Assembly (NCBI RefSeq): GCF_013373865.1
Contig: NC_050467.1
Location: 35,201,132 to 35,265,131 of the forward strand
From: Monomorium pharaonis
Taxonomy: Eukaryota > Arthropoda > Insecta > Hymenoptera > Formicidae
Reading direction: 5' to 3'
DNA: 64,000 nt
The position numbers were made by a program, and so were the translations under genes. Positions 49,891-61,143 of the stretch are shown in pieces. Below the pieces are notes generated by a model. It worked only from the letters and a program-made list of their open reading frames with translations. It did not search any database and was not told the DNA's origin. The first letter of the stretch is position 1; every line of letters starts with the position of its first letter.

Positions 49891-50367
49891 GCAACAGCAC
49901 TCTAAGGCGAGAAAGTGACGTGTTCATAATTAAATTTTTTCTTGCGTGCCATTTCGTTATTAATCGCTTTGTGCTAGTGCTTTGTGTTGAGACATGTGAC
50001 GTAATAATTATAAGACTCCGAAAAACTATTAAAAATTAAGATTAAACTAAGTGAACAAAACAGTACGCGGAGGGTACATTTTCCACTCCTTTCAACGGGT
50101 GTCAAATTGCGTATTTTGTCACATAACTAGGCTTCGTATGATACGGTTATTTATTAACTATCAAAAGAAAAATATAGTTTTTGTTATGTCTTACAAATAT
50201 ACTATAGTGATTTTCACTAGTATTATTTCACTAAAATATCTTTTTATTTAGAAATGGCACACAAAAATTCTCATTATAACATTTCTCGCCTTTCCACGAA
50301 TTTAATATGGCTGCGGCGAGTATCCAGAAGTCTTAATTAGCGGAAACTTAAAAAAAAAAAAACTAAC

Positions 50368-50653
50368 CCACTGGGTGCATTGTAGGTCTTAAAAACAAAT
50401 TGCGGTCCCATCCATAATCGTCTGTGTGGTCCAGCGTGAGTTACAATTTCAACTTGACTTAACCAACGATCTTCGACTGTATCAAATTCCTGATTGTTCT
50501 TTGGTGTGAACGAAACACCGAGTAACGGGTTCGACAAAGACAATGGTGGGATGAGATCCGACGAATTAGGAGACCTGCAAAGTGGCCACTGACCCTTTGC
50601 TTCAACATCCAATTCAATTGTGGTATCGTCACAAACTTTTTCCTTTGGCACTC
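50368..50653 (-). CDS. Bcas3: BCAS3 exon 7 (residues 577-672)
   Basis: 286 nt from a TTTTAG acceptor to a GG|gttagt donor, phase 1 in and 2 out. It contains the most conserved part of the C-terminal domain, WLSQVEIVTHAGPHRRLWMG followed by PQFVFKT, nearly identical to human (which has THTG and PQFQFKT). Upstream is the NPLL segment that precedes it in human. Confidence 0.95.
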
Positions 50654-51102
50654 CTAAAACAAGTGAAAGCGTTTAGGATAGAAAACTTCAAGAAAATAAG
50701 AAAAAGAATCGTGAATAATATAAATTAAGATAATACCGTAATATGGTAAATTTCATATGTAACTTTACATGGCTTATTTATGTTTACATAGATTTTTCTC
50801 GTGTAGACAATATAAGTAATGTGAATTATTATAATTTAAATAACATAATATTAAAAAAGTAAATGAATTATAAGCGAGTTAATATTGTTAATATTTTAAT
50901 ATTAATAAAATAAAAATATAACATTAAGTATTAAAAAAGAATAATTTCTGCCATTTCTAATAAAATCCAAATCTTCAACGATTTATAAATTATTATTTGT
51001 ACAGATGACATGTTAATCATGATTTCACATTGCATACAGATAATATAATTTATATTTTACGCCTAAGCCTGATATATAAAATGTATTTTTTCTACAATAT
51101 AC

Positions 51103-51308
51103 CAGCAGCGGGTTTGGGGTCCAAGTCATATTGTATCATGTTTCCATGACACGCCATGATGAATAAAGAATCGACCGCCCTTTTGACCATTTTGTTGCTG
51201 GACTCCCTCTGCGCGTACATCCAAGCTCTAGGCGGAGCAAAACATGCACAGATCTTCAACGGTAAGGTTCCACTATCGTCAGAATGTAACCGTTGCCTCT
51301 GCTGCGGT
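51103..51308 (-). CDS. Bcas3: BCAS3 exon 6 (residues 508-577)
   Basis: 206 nt between acceptor ATAGCAG at 51309 and donor GCTGCTG|gtatat. It is too short and phase-shifted to stand out as an open frame. It translates through PLKICACFAPPRAWMYAQ and KRAVDSLFIMACHGNMIQYD. Human has FCVAAIFGTSRSWFANN and VVVESLYIISCYGTLVEH, so this is the start of the BCAS3 domain. Phase 2 in, 1 out. The preceding intron is only 88 nt. Confidence 0.9.
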
Positions 51309-51396
51309 CTGCTATAATAGATACAATATCTTTTAGTTAACCCTTTACAGTTTGTTGCTCGCCGTAAAACTAATTTTGTACAAAATCAATCATTAC

Positions 51397-51737
51397 CTCG
51401 GCTGCGCGGAATTGTTGACCTGATTCAGAGATGATGGTTGCCGAATTTGCGAGAGAGGATGCAATATCGTAGGATGAGGATACGGAGGAAGTCGAGGATT
51501 GGAGTACGGATATACAGACAAAGGTAGTTCTGTATGAGATACGGGAGAGTGAGATCGGGTACCGTCGTCCGTCAGGCCCGCGCTTTTGTGGAATCTCGAT
51601 AGTCTATTGACGACATTGGGCGTGGAATGGGTCCTAACACCAACAGGACCTCCATAAGGTGCGACTGGAAAAACATGTGTTGTACCTCTCACGGTTGAAA
51701 TTGCGGCCCAGCGTGTGTCGCTCGAAAATACCATATC
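51397..51737 (-). CDS. Bcas3: BCAS3 exon 5 (residues 395-508)
   Basis: 341 nt, from a GCATTAG acceptor to a CCGAG|gtaatg donor, phase 0 in and 2 out. It finishes the propeller: DMVFSSDTRWAAISTVRGTT, HVFPVAPYGG, VRTHSTPNVVNRLSRFHKSAGL, then a Pro/Ser-rich loop ending LSQIRQPSSLNQV. Human has STLRGTSHVFPINPYGG, VVNRMSRFQKSAGL and LAQIKQP at matching places. Confidence 0.95.
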
Positions 51738-51984
51738 CTAATGCAGTAAATATAAATGTTTTTATATAAGTTCAAAGAAACTTTCTCCTACTCACTTACT
51801 ACTCATAAATTTGCAAGTACTTAATATTTTTTCGCATTTCACAAAAAATTAAGTATCATATTAATAGTAAAAAAATCATAGAAAAATTTTTTAAAATTCA
51901 TTTTAAAAAATAAAGAGAACTTTTAACACTAAAACCACACCCGTCAAAATATGAGTTTCAGTTTTTTAGATTAAATTATAAAAA

Positions 51985-52140
51985 ATTCAACAAAATTACA
52001 AGGTAATTTTGTTGAATTTTTTATTTTTTGATTGATTATTTAATGTTTAACCCATTGTGGGCATTGGGGGTCCAGTGGACCCCACGCTAAGTTTATAACG
52101 TATCTCTAAACATTAAAAAAACAAATTTATCCCTATTTTG
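51985..52140. other. Short hairpin followed by a piggyBac-like terminus
   Basis: AATTCAACAAAATTAC facing GTAATTTTGTTGAATT forms a hairpin at 51989-52022. TTAA at 52047 is followed by CCCATTGTGGGCATTG and a GGTCCAGTGGACC palindrome, like one end of a piggyBac-type element. I could not find the matching right end. Confidence 0.4.
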
Positions 52141-52149
52141 CTTCATGTA

Positions 52150-53900
52150 AATCAACTCTTTGAGTTTACATTTTTTGTCATAGTTTATCATTTCAAATTT
52201 CAAAATAAATACATTTTTTCGAAACCCTATTTAACTAATTTTTATTTGAAGGTATATTGTCTTGAAAATACAACGTTGAAATTTTTGTGTAAAATAAAAA
52301 AATGGCGACTGATTTTCTACGTAGGAGTTCAATGAACTTCGTGTGACTATTATAAAATTATTAGTTACTAGTTAGTCTGTTATGTTTTTTTATTTCGGCT
52401 CTAACAATAAGATATTTTGTTTTTAAATTACGTAAAAAGTTAAAAACAAGTTCTTTTTTCAATTTTTAGTTTGGAACGTTTAGCTTGATAAAACATTAAA
52501 AAATGAACAAATATTATTTTAAAGTGAGTTTTCTTTAAAAACTTTAAAATGTTTTTTTTTTGGTGCAATAATTTTTTACAATAATATCAAACTTTTTGTG
52601 CAAAAACTCATTTGACATAAAATGTATTATTTTTAAAACAAAAAATTTACGAAAAAAGAAAAGAGTTTGTTACAGTGTGCTTAATTCGCAAAATTAAAAA
52701 GAAATTTTAAGATACTTTTTATACTTAACTTTTTATGAGATAACAAAAAATCGCAAGCGCTTCTAAATTGGTCGACTATATATGAGCTGTTACTTTATAA
52801 TAGTACTTTATAATAATTGTTTATAATCTTAAAGATTTTAATGCAGGATAATCATTGAGATTGTATTGAAAGTAAAACAGTCTTTCTACTTTTCAATGAT
52901 TGTTTTTTTTCATTAAAGTGTCTAATTGTCAATTATTTAAATCATTGTACAAACCAGTTTATAAGTTTTCAGCTCAAAATGCATTAACATCAAAAAAAAG
53001 TTTTTTGTTAAATATTTTTATAATAGATGCAAAAACTACAAAAACATCGTAGTAAGTATGAATTATTCCATAGTAAATATGAATTTAAAAGTGTTTTAAG
53101 CAAAGTTACACTTAGAAGATACGTTTTGATTACGTTGATAATAAATAAAATTGATAGTTCTGCCTGTACAAATGTTTTATTTATTTCGTTTATTTGTTGC
53201 AAAATAATCATTTATTTTTAATCTCAATGATTATCCTATATAATTTCATTATATAATTTCATATATGATTACTTATGCTAATACACAAAATGCATAATAT
53301 ATCACAAGTGTAACATCTCTGTACTGGAATTCTATATAATTCGATAAGCAGTGTCAATACTGTCGTTGCGCAGATTTTAGATGCTCCGCAACAACACTTC
53401 TTCGATCAAATCGCACTACTTGATCAATTAGCACCTAGCATGAAATCATCATATTGATTTAAATATATAAAATGCTCACTGATCTCTTATGCTTATACTA
53501 TGCTATATGTTTTCTGTGTTTGAGCCTTTGACCGGTTTATTATTATTTATTTTTTCTAAAATTGTATAGACAGTGTTGCGCTTAGATAACATAAAATTAT
53601 CTAAAAAAAAATAAATTATATGTAAAAGCCGATTACGTTTTTCTAATTATTCAGAATTCTAATATTATTAATAATTTGATATATTTGACTATTTCTATTT
53701 GGATCAGGCCTATCCAAAACTTTGCTTGCGAACCAAAATTAAAAGGTAATATCACCTTGTAAATGTTTTTTGGACAAATTTTTGAGGGGTTTTAAATTAT
53801 CTCTTGACTGTTCAAAAAATGTAAATAGATATTTGTTAAGTTGCCAGCAATCAAAGAAATGATATTAAAACTCTTCAGTAATGATAAATCTGGCAATTGT
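52150..53900. other. Intron 4-side AT-rich stretch without exon
   Basis: This lies in the 5.3 kb intron between exons 4 and 5. Short inverted words around 52830 and 53230 (GATAATCATTGAGATT) suggest a further decayed fold-back at about 52840-53240. Nothing codes. Confidence 0.4.
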
Positions 53901-55283
53901 TTATTAATGAATTAACAAATAACACAACGTTTCGGCCAGTCGATTTCTGGCCCTTATCAAGTGCATCTAAAATTTGTTACAAACTGTGTAAGTACCAGAC
54001 AATTTCCTCACATTTTCAATCACACAATAAAATCATTGAGATAAATAAGAATAAAATAAGGGAATACATACTTGTTTAAATTACGTCAACTAAATTAGTG
54101 TCTGTCCATTATTGATTCGCGCTAAAGAAATTTTAAGTATTGTTTCGGGAGATGTGTTAGAAATCCAAGAATGATATCCAATTGATCATATGTGGAGAAA
54201 ACATTTTTATATCATATGTAAAATTACATTTCAATATATTTATTCATTTCGGAAAAAAAATTCCAGAAATTGACCCTTCATTTCAAGCTCATAAGATATT
54301 ACCCCTTAAGTACTAGTAATATTGTTTCTTAGACTTGCTGAATAGTTCTGATATTCAGAGATTGGAAAATACAAAGCATTCGAAAAATAATTCAGTATAA
54401 ACGAGTTAATTATATGGCGAGCAATCAAACATAAGAAATTCAAATCGAACATAGAATATTTCAAGGAAAATATTGAAAAAACATCGAGCAGATAATGTTT
54501 ATAAGTTGGCTGCCATTACGATAAAAGCTTTCGAACGCATTGATGTCCACATGTCGTTAAAAATTTATATATTACATCATTAGTTTGAATATTTTCTGCC
54601 AACCAAATTGGACAAACAAGGTGAACGCTTTCAAGTAACGTTGCTTTAAAAAAACGCCTAAAAACGATATAAGAGCAAAATTTAACGTCATTATGTCTGA
54701 CTTGTGCTGGCTTTTAGATGAATGACAGCAACTCGTATAAGTAAAAAATTTTTTCTATATATTTCCTTTTCAACTTGTTTTGAAATAAAATATATTCATT
54801 GTCGCAAAATCGGCTTTTGTAAGTATTATTAAATCACAAAACTTACATCATATTCATTACTTTTTTTGATTGTATATCTTAGTAAAATTTTCCAAGGAAC
54901 ACGATAGAATTACTTCTGAGTCGCTCTGAGCCCTTCTTCCCCTTTATTATTATAATTAAAAAAAATTTTTCGTAATTTCTCACTAAAAGAGGCTATAGCG
55001 AAGTCAGAAAGGATCGGAAGTGATTCCATCATGTTCCTCGGAAAATTTTACTAGAAATTTTCTTTCATTTCAACTTTTTATATCATACTTCTGTAGCGCA
55101 ATATTTTTCGCTAAAGAATCAAAAATAGCCAAACATTAACTAAGTTCAAATTATGATTAAATGAGACTCAGACCCAGTAGAGTTGAGTAGAGCAAAACTG
55201 AGTATAGGCTGGGTTCCTTCCTCTATCACTCAACCTTCAGAATGAAAATCGCGTTCTAACAACTTTTTTGTGGCACAGTATTA

Positions 55284-56060
55284 TTAACCCCTTGAGGTCA
55301 CACGGATACAATTGGGATAAGCGAAAATTTCATACCATCTTTTTCTAGCTACGTTCTGCAGCGGCATCAAACTAATATGACAAAATGTATACCCATAACA
55401 GTAATCGACGCCATGTTGTTTGACCTCAGTTGCCTTATGACTATTAAGCTAAAAGCATCAAAAATTTGCCGAAATCCCAATTCGCACCCGTGTGATATTA
55501 AAAGTTGATGATGTACCGCTAAATAATTTCAGTATTATAAGAGAAGAAACTCGAGCAAGATGTACGCTTTGCAAAGATGAAAATGCGGTCAAAACTCGAC
55601 TCAAGTGTTGTAGTTGTCAGCGGTGTATTTGCGATGATCACAAGGGTGGTTTATGTATAGAATGTATGAATGATCAAGATTAAACCGAATGAAATGAGCT
55701 TAAATCGAATAAAATTTTTCTATCTATCCGAACATGCGTCTTTTTTATATTTTTTTATATTTTTTACCTACTCAAAAGGTATCATATTTTCGATGCATTG
55801 TAAAAAATAGTTAAATTTCATATAGCCCTACGAATTTTTTTCTTTAAAATATAACTATTCAACTTTAATTTCCCAAAGTTTCATTCAAATATCTTATTTA
55901 TAAAAAAAATAACACTCTACGAAAGAAAAAACAAGAAATAATACACCTATAAAGTTTACATTTGAATTTGATTTACACATGAAGTTATTAAAACTTAAAA
56001 ATACAAAATCCCAAATCGCACTCGTGTGGCTACCGTGACTGAATAGAGGTATGGGGTTAA
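55284..56060 (+). mobile_element. piggyBac-like element, internally deleted (777 bp)
   Basis: Left end TTAA-CCCCTTGAGGTCACACG; right end inverted, GAATAGAGGTATGGGG-TTAA. Subterminal CACACGGATACAATTGGGAT on the left corresponds to the inverse of ATCCCAAATCGCACTCGTGT on the right, and a third copy lies at 55472-55496. TTAA plus CCC ends and the enclosed zinc-binding transposase tail make piggyBac likely. Confidence 0.75.
55492..55683 (+). pseudogene. C-terminal cysteine-rich domain of a piggyBac transposase
   Basis: About 63 codons to a TAA at 55681. Cys/His positions counted from 55492: C24, C27, C39, C40, C42, C45, C47, H50, C55, C58. This CxxC, CxxC, CxxH, CxxC spacing is the cross-brace zinc finger that ends piggyBac transposases and helps bind the terminal repeats. 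No ATG and no catalytic domain remain, so it is a remnant of an autonomous copy. The 5' break coincides with the internal terminal-repeat-like sequence. Confidence 0.7.
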
Positions 56061-56195
56061 TGCGGGGTCCCTGCACCCCGCTCGTGTTCTTTGCACCACA
56101 TAGGTTTGCGACTTTGTATGCAAAACGAGATTCTCATAAAAATACGTACACGTTTGACATTCGGGTATTTTTGCATAGCTTGGACCTACAGAGGC

Positions 56196-56292
56196 TGTGT
56201 TCCGATATTATTGCCAATACTGAAAATCTATAGTATACGTAACGGAAAATATAGATTTTCAATACTGGCAGTAATATCGGAACATATCCAGA
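56196..56292. repeat. Small palindrome
   Basis: GTTCCGATATTATTGCCAAT on the left and ACTGGCAGTAATATCGGAAC on the right mirror each other around a centre near 56242. Probably a short MITE; boundaries unresolved. Confidence 0.6.
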
Positions 56293-57031
56293 GCATGCAC
56301 TTGTAGTCAAGGAGCCTGCAGATGCGTATGCTCATGCCACCACATTTCGTCGGTGATATCCGATTAGGAGTGAAATTTAATAATTAATATCTTGCTTTAC
56401 AAGACAGAGCGATGTTTTTTTGTCAGATTCTTTCATTTCGTATAAAAACGTATCGAATAAGCATAATTTCATTGATATTTGAGATAAGACCCTTGAACTG
56501 AACAATTACCTTTAAAACCATTTAAAAACAAATAAAATTAAACGATTCATGATATTGAAATAAACAATAAGAACATAACAAAAAAGGATTATGTAAGTCA
56601 AGCGCGGATCTTAATGTTTGAAATAATATAATTATCAAGTCATTATCAACAGGTTAAAATAATTGACAATACAGTAAATCAAATAGAAATGGAAAAAACA
56701 ATGATACATGACTATTAATCGAATACGCTATATTCCACATTATCCATACTAGTTGGAGAAAACTATTTGAAGTTTTTTTTCATCCCCTCTCCTCCGCCTA
56801 TCTCTCTGAATCCACTTCCGCTACTTTCTACACACTTATAATAAAAAATAGTATGTGCAACTCATGAGATTCAGCTATTGTTTACTAGTGCAGATAAACA
56901 CACGAGCCGAAGACGAGTGCGTTTATTCTTTGCAAATTGTGTAATGATTCTATGTATAAATCTTATAATTATATATTTTATATAAATAATAATTTAACTA
57001 AAGTATGTAACAAAGTGTAAAATGTATTAAC

Positions 57032-57509
57032 CTGTACTTTCGCAGTGGTGTCGCCACGATGTAAAATATACAAATGATGTACTGCCGCTAACGTCGGTCC
57101 ACCAGGATGCGGCTGAATTTTGAATATGTGAAAATCATGTCCTCTCTTGTCTGCTGTCATCAATAATGCGCCGGTTAAATCGAAAGTCATAGCGACAATC
57201 GCATCGCTGTGGGCGGTAAAATGAGCGATCACAGCATCCGCATTTGCGTCATCCAACTCTTTCTCGTCCCTTGCGATTTGAAGATCCAATATCGTGACAA
57301 CGCCTGGCTGCGTTACATCATTGCCTGCATTATTAACGGCCATTGGCGATACCGAATTTCCGGTAAGACTCGACGCCACGGTTTCCCCTAGGCCGCGCAG
57401 ACCTTTTCCTAACGATTTTGCCGCATATAAAACTGTCGCTGTGTAACTCTGAACACCTTCCCCTTCGCAACCACCACTGCTTCTTCTCACAGGTATCAAT
57501 TTCTTCTCG
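57032..57509 (-). CDS. Bcas3: BCAS3 exon 4 (residues 235-394)
   Basis: 478 nt, from a TTTACAG acceptor to a CAG|gttaat donor, phase 2 in and 0 out. The peptide holds VQSYTATVLYAAKSL, a linker, then VIAHFTAHSDAIVAMTFD, RGHDFHIFKIQPHP and AVHHLYILHRGDTTAKVQ. Human has IQSYTATVISAAKTL, GHDFHVFQILTHP and AVHHLYTLHRGETEAKVQ. The GHDFH and HHLY segments are hallmarks of the family. Confidence 0.95.
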
Positions 57510-58999
57510 CTGTAAATATTATAAAGAGTAAATATTATAAAATTTATTCCGGATCTAATAAAACAAATATACATAATCTGACTATGAAGTAGACATTAAA
57601 GAGGTTCTTCAGTCTGTTCACATAAAACTTGATTAAATTTTAAGAATAAATTTATAACTTTATGATAGAAATACTGTATTAATGAACAAATAAGAATTTG
57701 ATCAGTCAATAAACAAATAAAAAAATAATAAATAAATTTTCAAGTAAAAAATATTTTAATCAAATTTGTATGAAAATTAAATCTAAAAAATATTAATTTG
57801 CAATTTACTATATGGAAGTTTATTATTTTAATGTTTTTCTTCAACAATTATTTATTGTTGATTGTTTAACGATTGATGCAATAGTCCTATATAAGCAATC
57901 CTAATTTTCTTCACATTTTTTGACCATATAAATTATTTAACAATTTTCTAAAACATCGAGAGACTAACTGGAAGGAGAGTTTTAAATAATATTTAATCGC
58001 AAACAAAAAATAATAAAAATTTTAAAAATATAAAAATCTTGTAAAATTATATATAAAAATAAGAATTTAAAGAACATTTTAAAATAAAATAAAAATTTTA
58101 TCGTACCATTTTTGTGTAAAAATATGAAATGTTCGTAAATTATACGATTCTCTTTATTAAATGTAACAACGCCGCCTGTCATTATATTTAAATCATTATT
58201 ATAAAGTTTGTAATAATGATTATAATATACATAGACAATAAATAATTCTTTTTCAAAATTTTTTCCACATTAATATATCAATGTTATAAAGACATTTTTA
58301 AAGAAATTATTGTTTTTATTTGCTTAAATTTTAACAATAATAAATGACACAAGGACCAATAAAAAGTATCAAACAAAAATAAAAATCGCCTATATATCGA
58401 TTAGTATCGAGTGTTGGTACCTAATAATTTTTCAAGAAAGTATTTATAATAGATATTATTAAATTACTAGTAGCAATTTAATTTATGATGATTCTCGCCT
58501 TCACATGTTTCAAAACCGACAAAATTACGGCGAACAGTTTGTGTTCGCTAATAGCGTCTTCCCGAACGCACCCTGTATAAATTAAAGATAGTAAATATTT
58601 ACATAAATTAGGCACCAAAACCGCTACTATAATATAATATATACTTTGGAAAAAAAAGTACGGTTATAACCCACTTTAGGGCCTACGATTAAGTAATTAT
58701 ATTATTTGGATTGCTCGAAATCATAATTTTACGTATATTTTTTTCAAATTCACTCTGTGTAACTAAACATTGCAATTAGCTATTTCAATTTTTTCAAAGA
58801 TTTTTAGGTTAGCTATTTCTATTTCAAAGATTTTTAAGTTATACACTAGTTAAATCTTTCAATTAGTTCCGTCCAGTTACACAAAAATAATTTTTACTTA
58901 AGTGGCATTAACAAAAATATTAAATTGTTTAACTACCAAAAAACGGTCAAAATTTTTCCACAATAACAGGGTTACGAGCAATCTAAATAATTTGATTAG
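57510..58999. other. Intron 3 AT-rich stretch, nothing recognised
   Basis: Homopolymer-rich A/T sequence with no exon-like segment between exons 3 and 4 of Bcas3, apart from the MITE that follows it. Confidence 0.45.
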
Positions 59000-59176
59000 T
59001 TAAGCCTTCGGCACACGATACGATTTTTCATGCTAGATCGCATACGAGGCGTCTTACTACGTATCTTCATTGGCTTACGATTGGTGACATAATCATCCGA
59101 GCCAATCAGGACACGTATTAAGATGCCTCATACGCGATCTAGTATGAAAAATTGTATCGTGTGTCGAAGGCTTTAA
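59000..59176. mobile_element. TTAA-flanked short palindromic MITE (177 bp)
   Basis: Left end TTAA-GCCTTCGGCACACGATAC; right end inverted, GTATCGTGTGTCGAAGGC-TTTAA. Arms include ATGCTAGATCGCATACGAGG against CCTCATACGCGATCTAGTAT. It lies in intron 3. Confidence 0.75.
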
Positions 59177-59406
59177 TCATAAGCTTAAAAGTAAATTATA
59201 ACTGTACGTTTTTTTCCAAAGTAGGCAATTTGATGTTTACTTACACTTTTTGCTCATTATTTATTATTTTAAAGATAACAATGACTAAAACTCATTATAT
59301 TAAAAAATATATACAAATACAAAATCGTATAATTTCTTTACACTTTTAAACTAGAGAACCTTAAATCTAGTTAAAAAACGCAAACAATCTGTGTAAAATT
59401 TTATAC

Positions 59407-59828
59407 CTGTAAGCGAGCCATCGTGTTCCTAAAGCGACAGGATTTGGGTTTGGGCCAGGACTGGCATAGCACGTTGTGATTGTTATATTATTTTGCAATG
59501 TTCTGGCATCAAAGACCGCAATTTTTTCTAATAACGTTATAACCACGGATCGCCTGTTGGCCAGCACATCGCAGACGGGATGCTTGAAACCTACGCTGTG
59601 CACCGGCTCGCCGGTCTTCAGGGAAATGAAGTTAATGTCACAAAATTTTGGTCCCGGTAGAGTCGAATCCGGCTCGGAACAGACCGCTACCATCGGCCGT
59701 TTTGCTTCAAAATCGTCAACATGATCGTCATCAGTCTTTGGATTTGGTAGAATTCGAAGGGTACGAACCACGCCTTGTCGCCATGAGAGGACTTCTGTTG
59801 CCTCTCCCGTCGCCGGTATTAGCCATAC
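59407..59828 (-). CDS. Bcas3: BCAS3 exon 3 (residues 95-235)
   Basis: 422 nt, from the acceptor ACGTAG|GTATGG to an AG|gtataa donor, phase 0 in and 2 out. It encodes propeller blades with VWLIPATGEATE, RTLRILPNP, KRPMVAV, CDINFISLKTGEPVHSV, LLEKIAVFDARTL and NPVALGTRWLAY. Each has a direct counterpart in human BCAS3 in the same order (for example NPIALGSRWLAY). Confidence 0.95.
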
Positions 59829-60316
59829 CTACGTTTATAAAAAAAAAACTAATAACTACCATGGCTAAAAGAACTCAAATCTTTTTTTTTTAAATGATCA
59901 ATTGGACATAAGAATGTTCTCTATAGCATTGTACAATAACAAAAATCTATAATTTACGTTACATGTATTTTACACTTTTAAAATAGTCTAAATACAGATG
60001 ATTAAAAAAAAATTAATACAAAAAATATTAATATCAAATTAGTATAAAATTAAAATTTCTTCAATAAAACTATTAAAAAATCATTGTTTCGTACAAAAGA
60101 AATTATATCTTTGTTTATACATTATATAAAACAATGCGATAATCTGACTACATATAATTTAATCTTCAATGTAAACAAGTTAATGTATCTGCTTATATAT
60201 ATATATATATATAATATTTACATAATCTTATTTTAATATTTAACATTTCGAAAATGAAGATTCTCAAAGCAAGAATGTTCTTTTTTCTAAAAAACTATTA
60301 ATATTTAATATAATAC

Positions 60317-60475
60317 CTGAACGCCAACCGCGTATCCTAATACAAGTAACAACGGAGGTGTACTGGAACCTTCATTATAATCGGGATACAAAGCGGGGTC
60401 ATTTATGTCTGCATACTCGAACCGCGCCCATGATATGGTTTCCTTATTATCGGAGTTAGACACTCCGGCGTATCC
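60317..60475 (-). CDS. Bcas3: BCAS3 exon 2 (residues 42-94)
   Basis: A TTGCAG acceptor at 60476 and a CAG|gtatta donor at 60316 bound 159 nt, phase 0 to 0. The peptide contains WARFEYADINDP and PPLLLVLGYAVGVQ, matching the human WVRFENADLND and PPLLIMIGYSDGMQ stretches. This is the first strand set of the WD40 propeller. Confidence 0.93.
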
Positions 60476-60671
60476 CTGCAAGCAATTACAAAGATAGTAC
60501 ACTTGTGTGAACACAAATTGGATCTTACCACTAAGTAAAAGTGAAAAGTCTTACGACTAAGACTTTTAACTTTTACGTTTATTTTATTAATGTAAATTAA
60601 CTTTGATCTTAGTTTAACTTATTTTTTATCTTTTTCTATATCGCTAAGAATTAGATATTCAACTTGTATAC

Positions 60672-60794
60672 CTGTGGTACTATGTCATTAATAATTCCGG
60701 CAACGCTGTCAATAATCGATCGATCTACTATGGGCTGAGGTGAAACAACTTGAGCTCCTTTATGCACACCCCGCCTCGGTGATTCCGCAGACAT
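60672..60794 (-). CDS. Bcas3: BCAS3 exon 1 (start codon, residues 1-41)
   Basis: The ATG at 60794-60792 follows an A-rich leader (AAAA before ATG), and 41 codons run to a CAG|gtatac donor at phase 0. The peptide begins MSAESPRRGVHKG and ends DIVPQ. The human protein has SPRR near the N-terminus and DVVPQ before the equivalent junction, which supports this start. Immediately upstream on the minus strand is a TTTGTAG|GTAAAT string that could be the acceptor of a 5' untranslated exon; the promoter and transcription start are not identifiable. Confidence 0.88.
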
Positions 60795-61143
60795 TTTTTA
60801 TTCTTGAATTGGTTTTATTTACCTACAAAGCGGCAAGATCTCTTTAGATTCTATTTATTATATATTTATGCTATTTTAGATTCTATATTTTAAATTCTAT
60901 AGTAAAGAGAGAAACTAAGTCTAAAATATAAAAAATCTCTATCTCTTTAATTTAACCATTAAGAACTCTTATGAAATATACAAACGTAACTTATAACATA
61001 TAAATTAAAAAAAATTTTTAGAGATGGTAAATCTAAAATTAAAAATCTTTTCAAGTCTTATTTAATATTTTTATAAAATATTTATCTCTTTTGCATCTGA
61101 TAATTATTTAAGGCACAACATATTTTAAATATCGCAGATCGGA

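Noticed and set aside
51337..51350. TTAACCCTTTACAG in intron 5 as a piggyBac end
   Set aside because: The intron is 88 nt with no partner end; the match is probably chance or part of the normal splice region.
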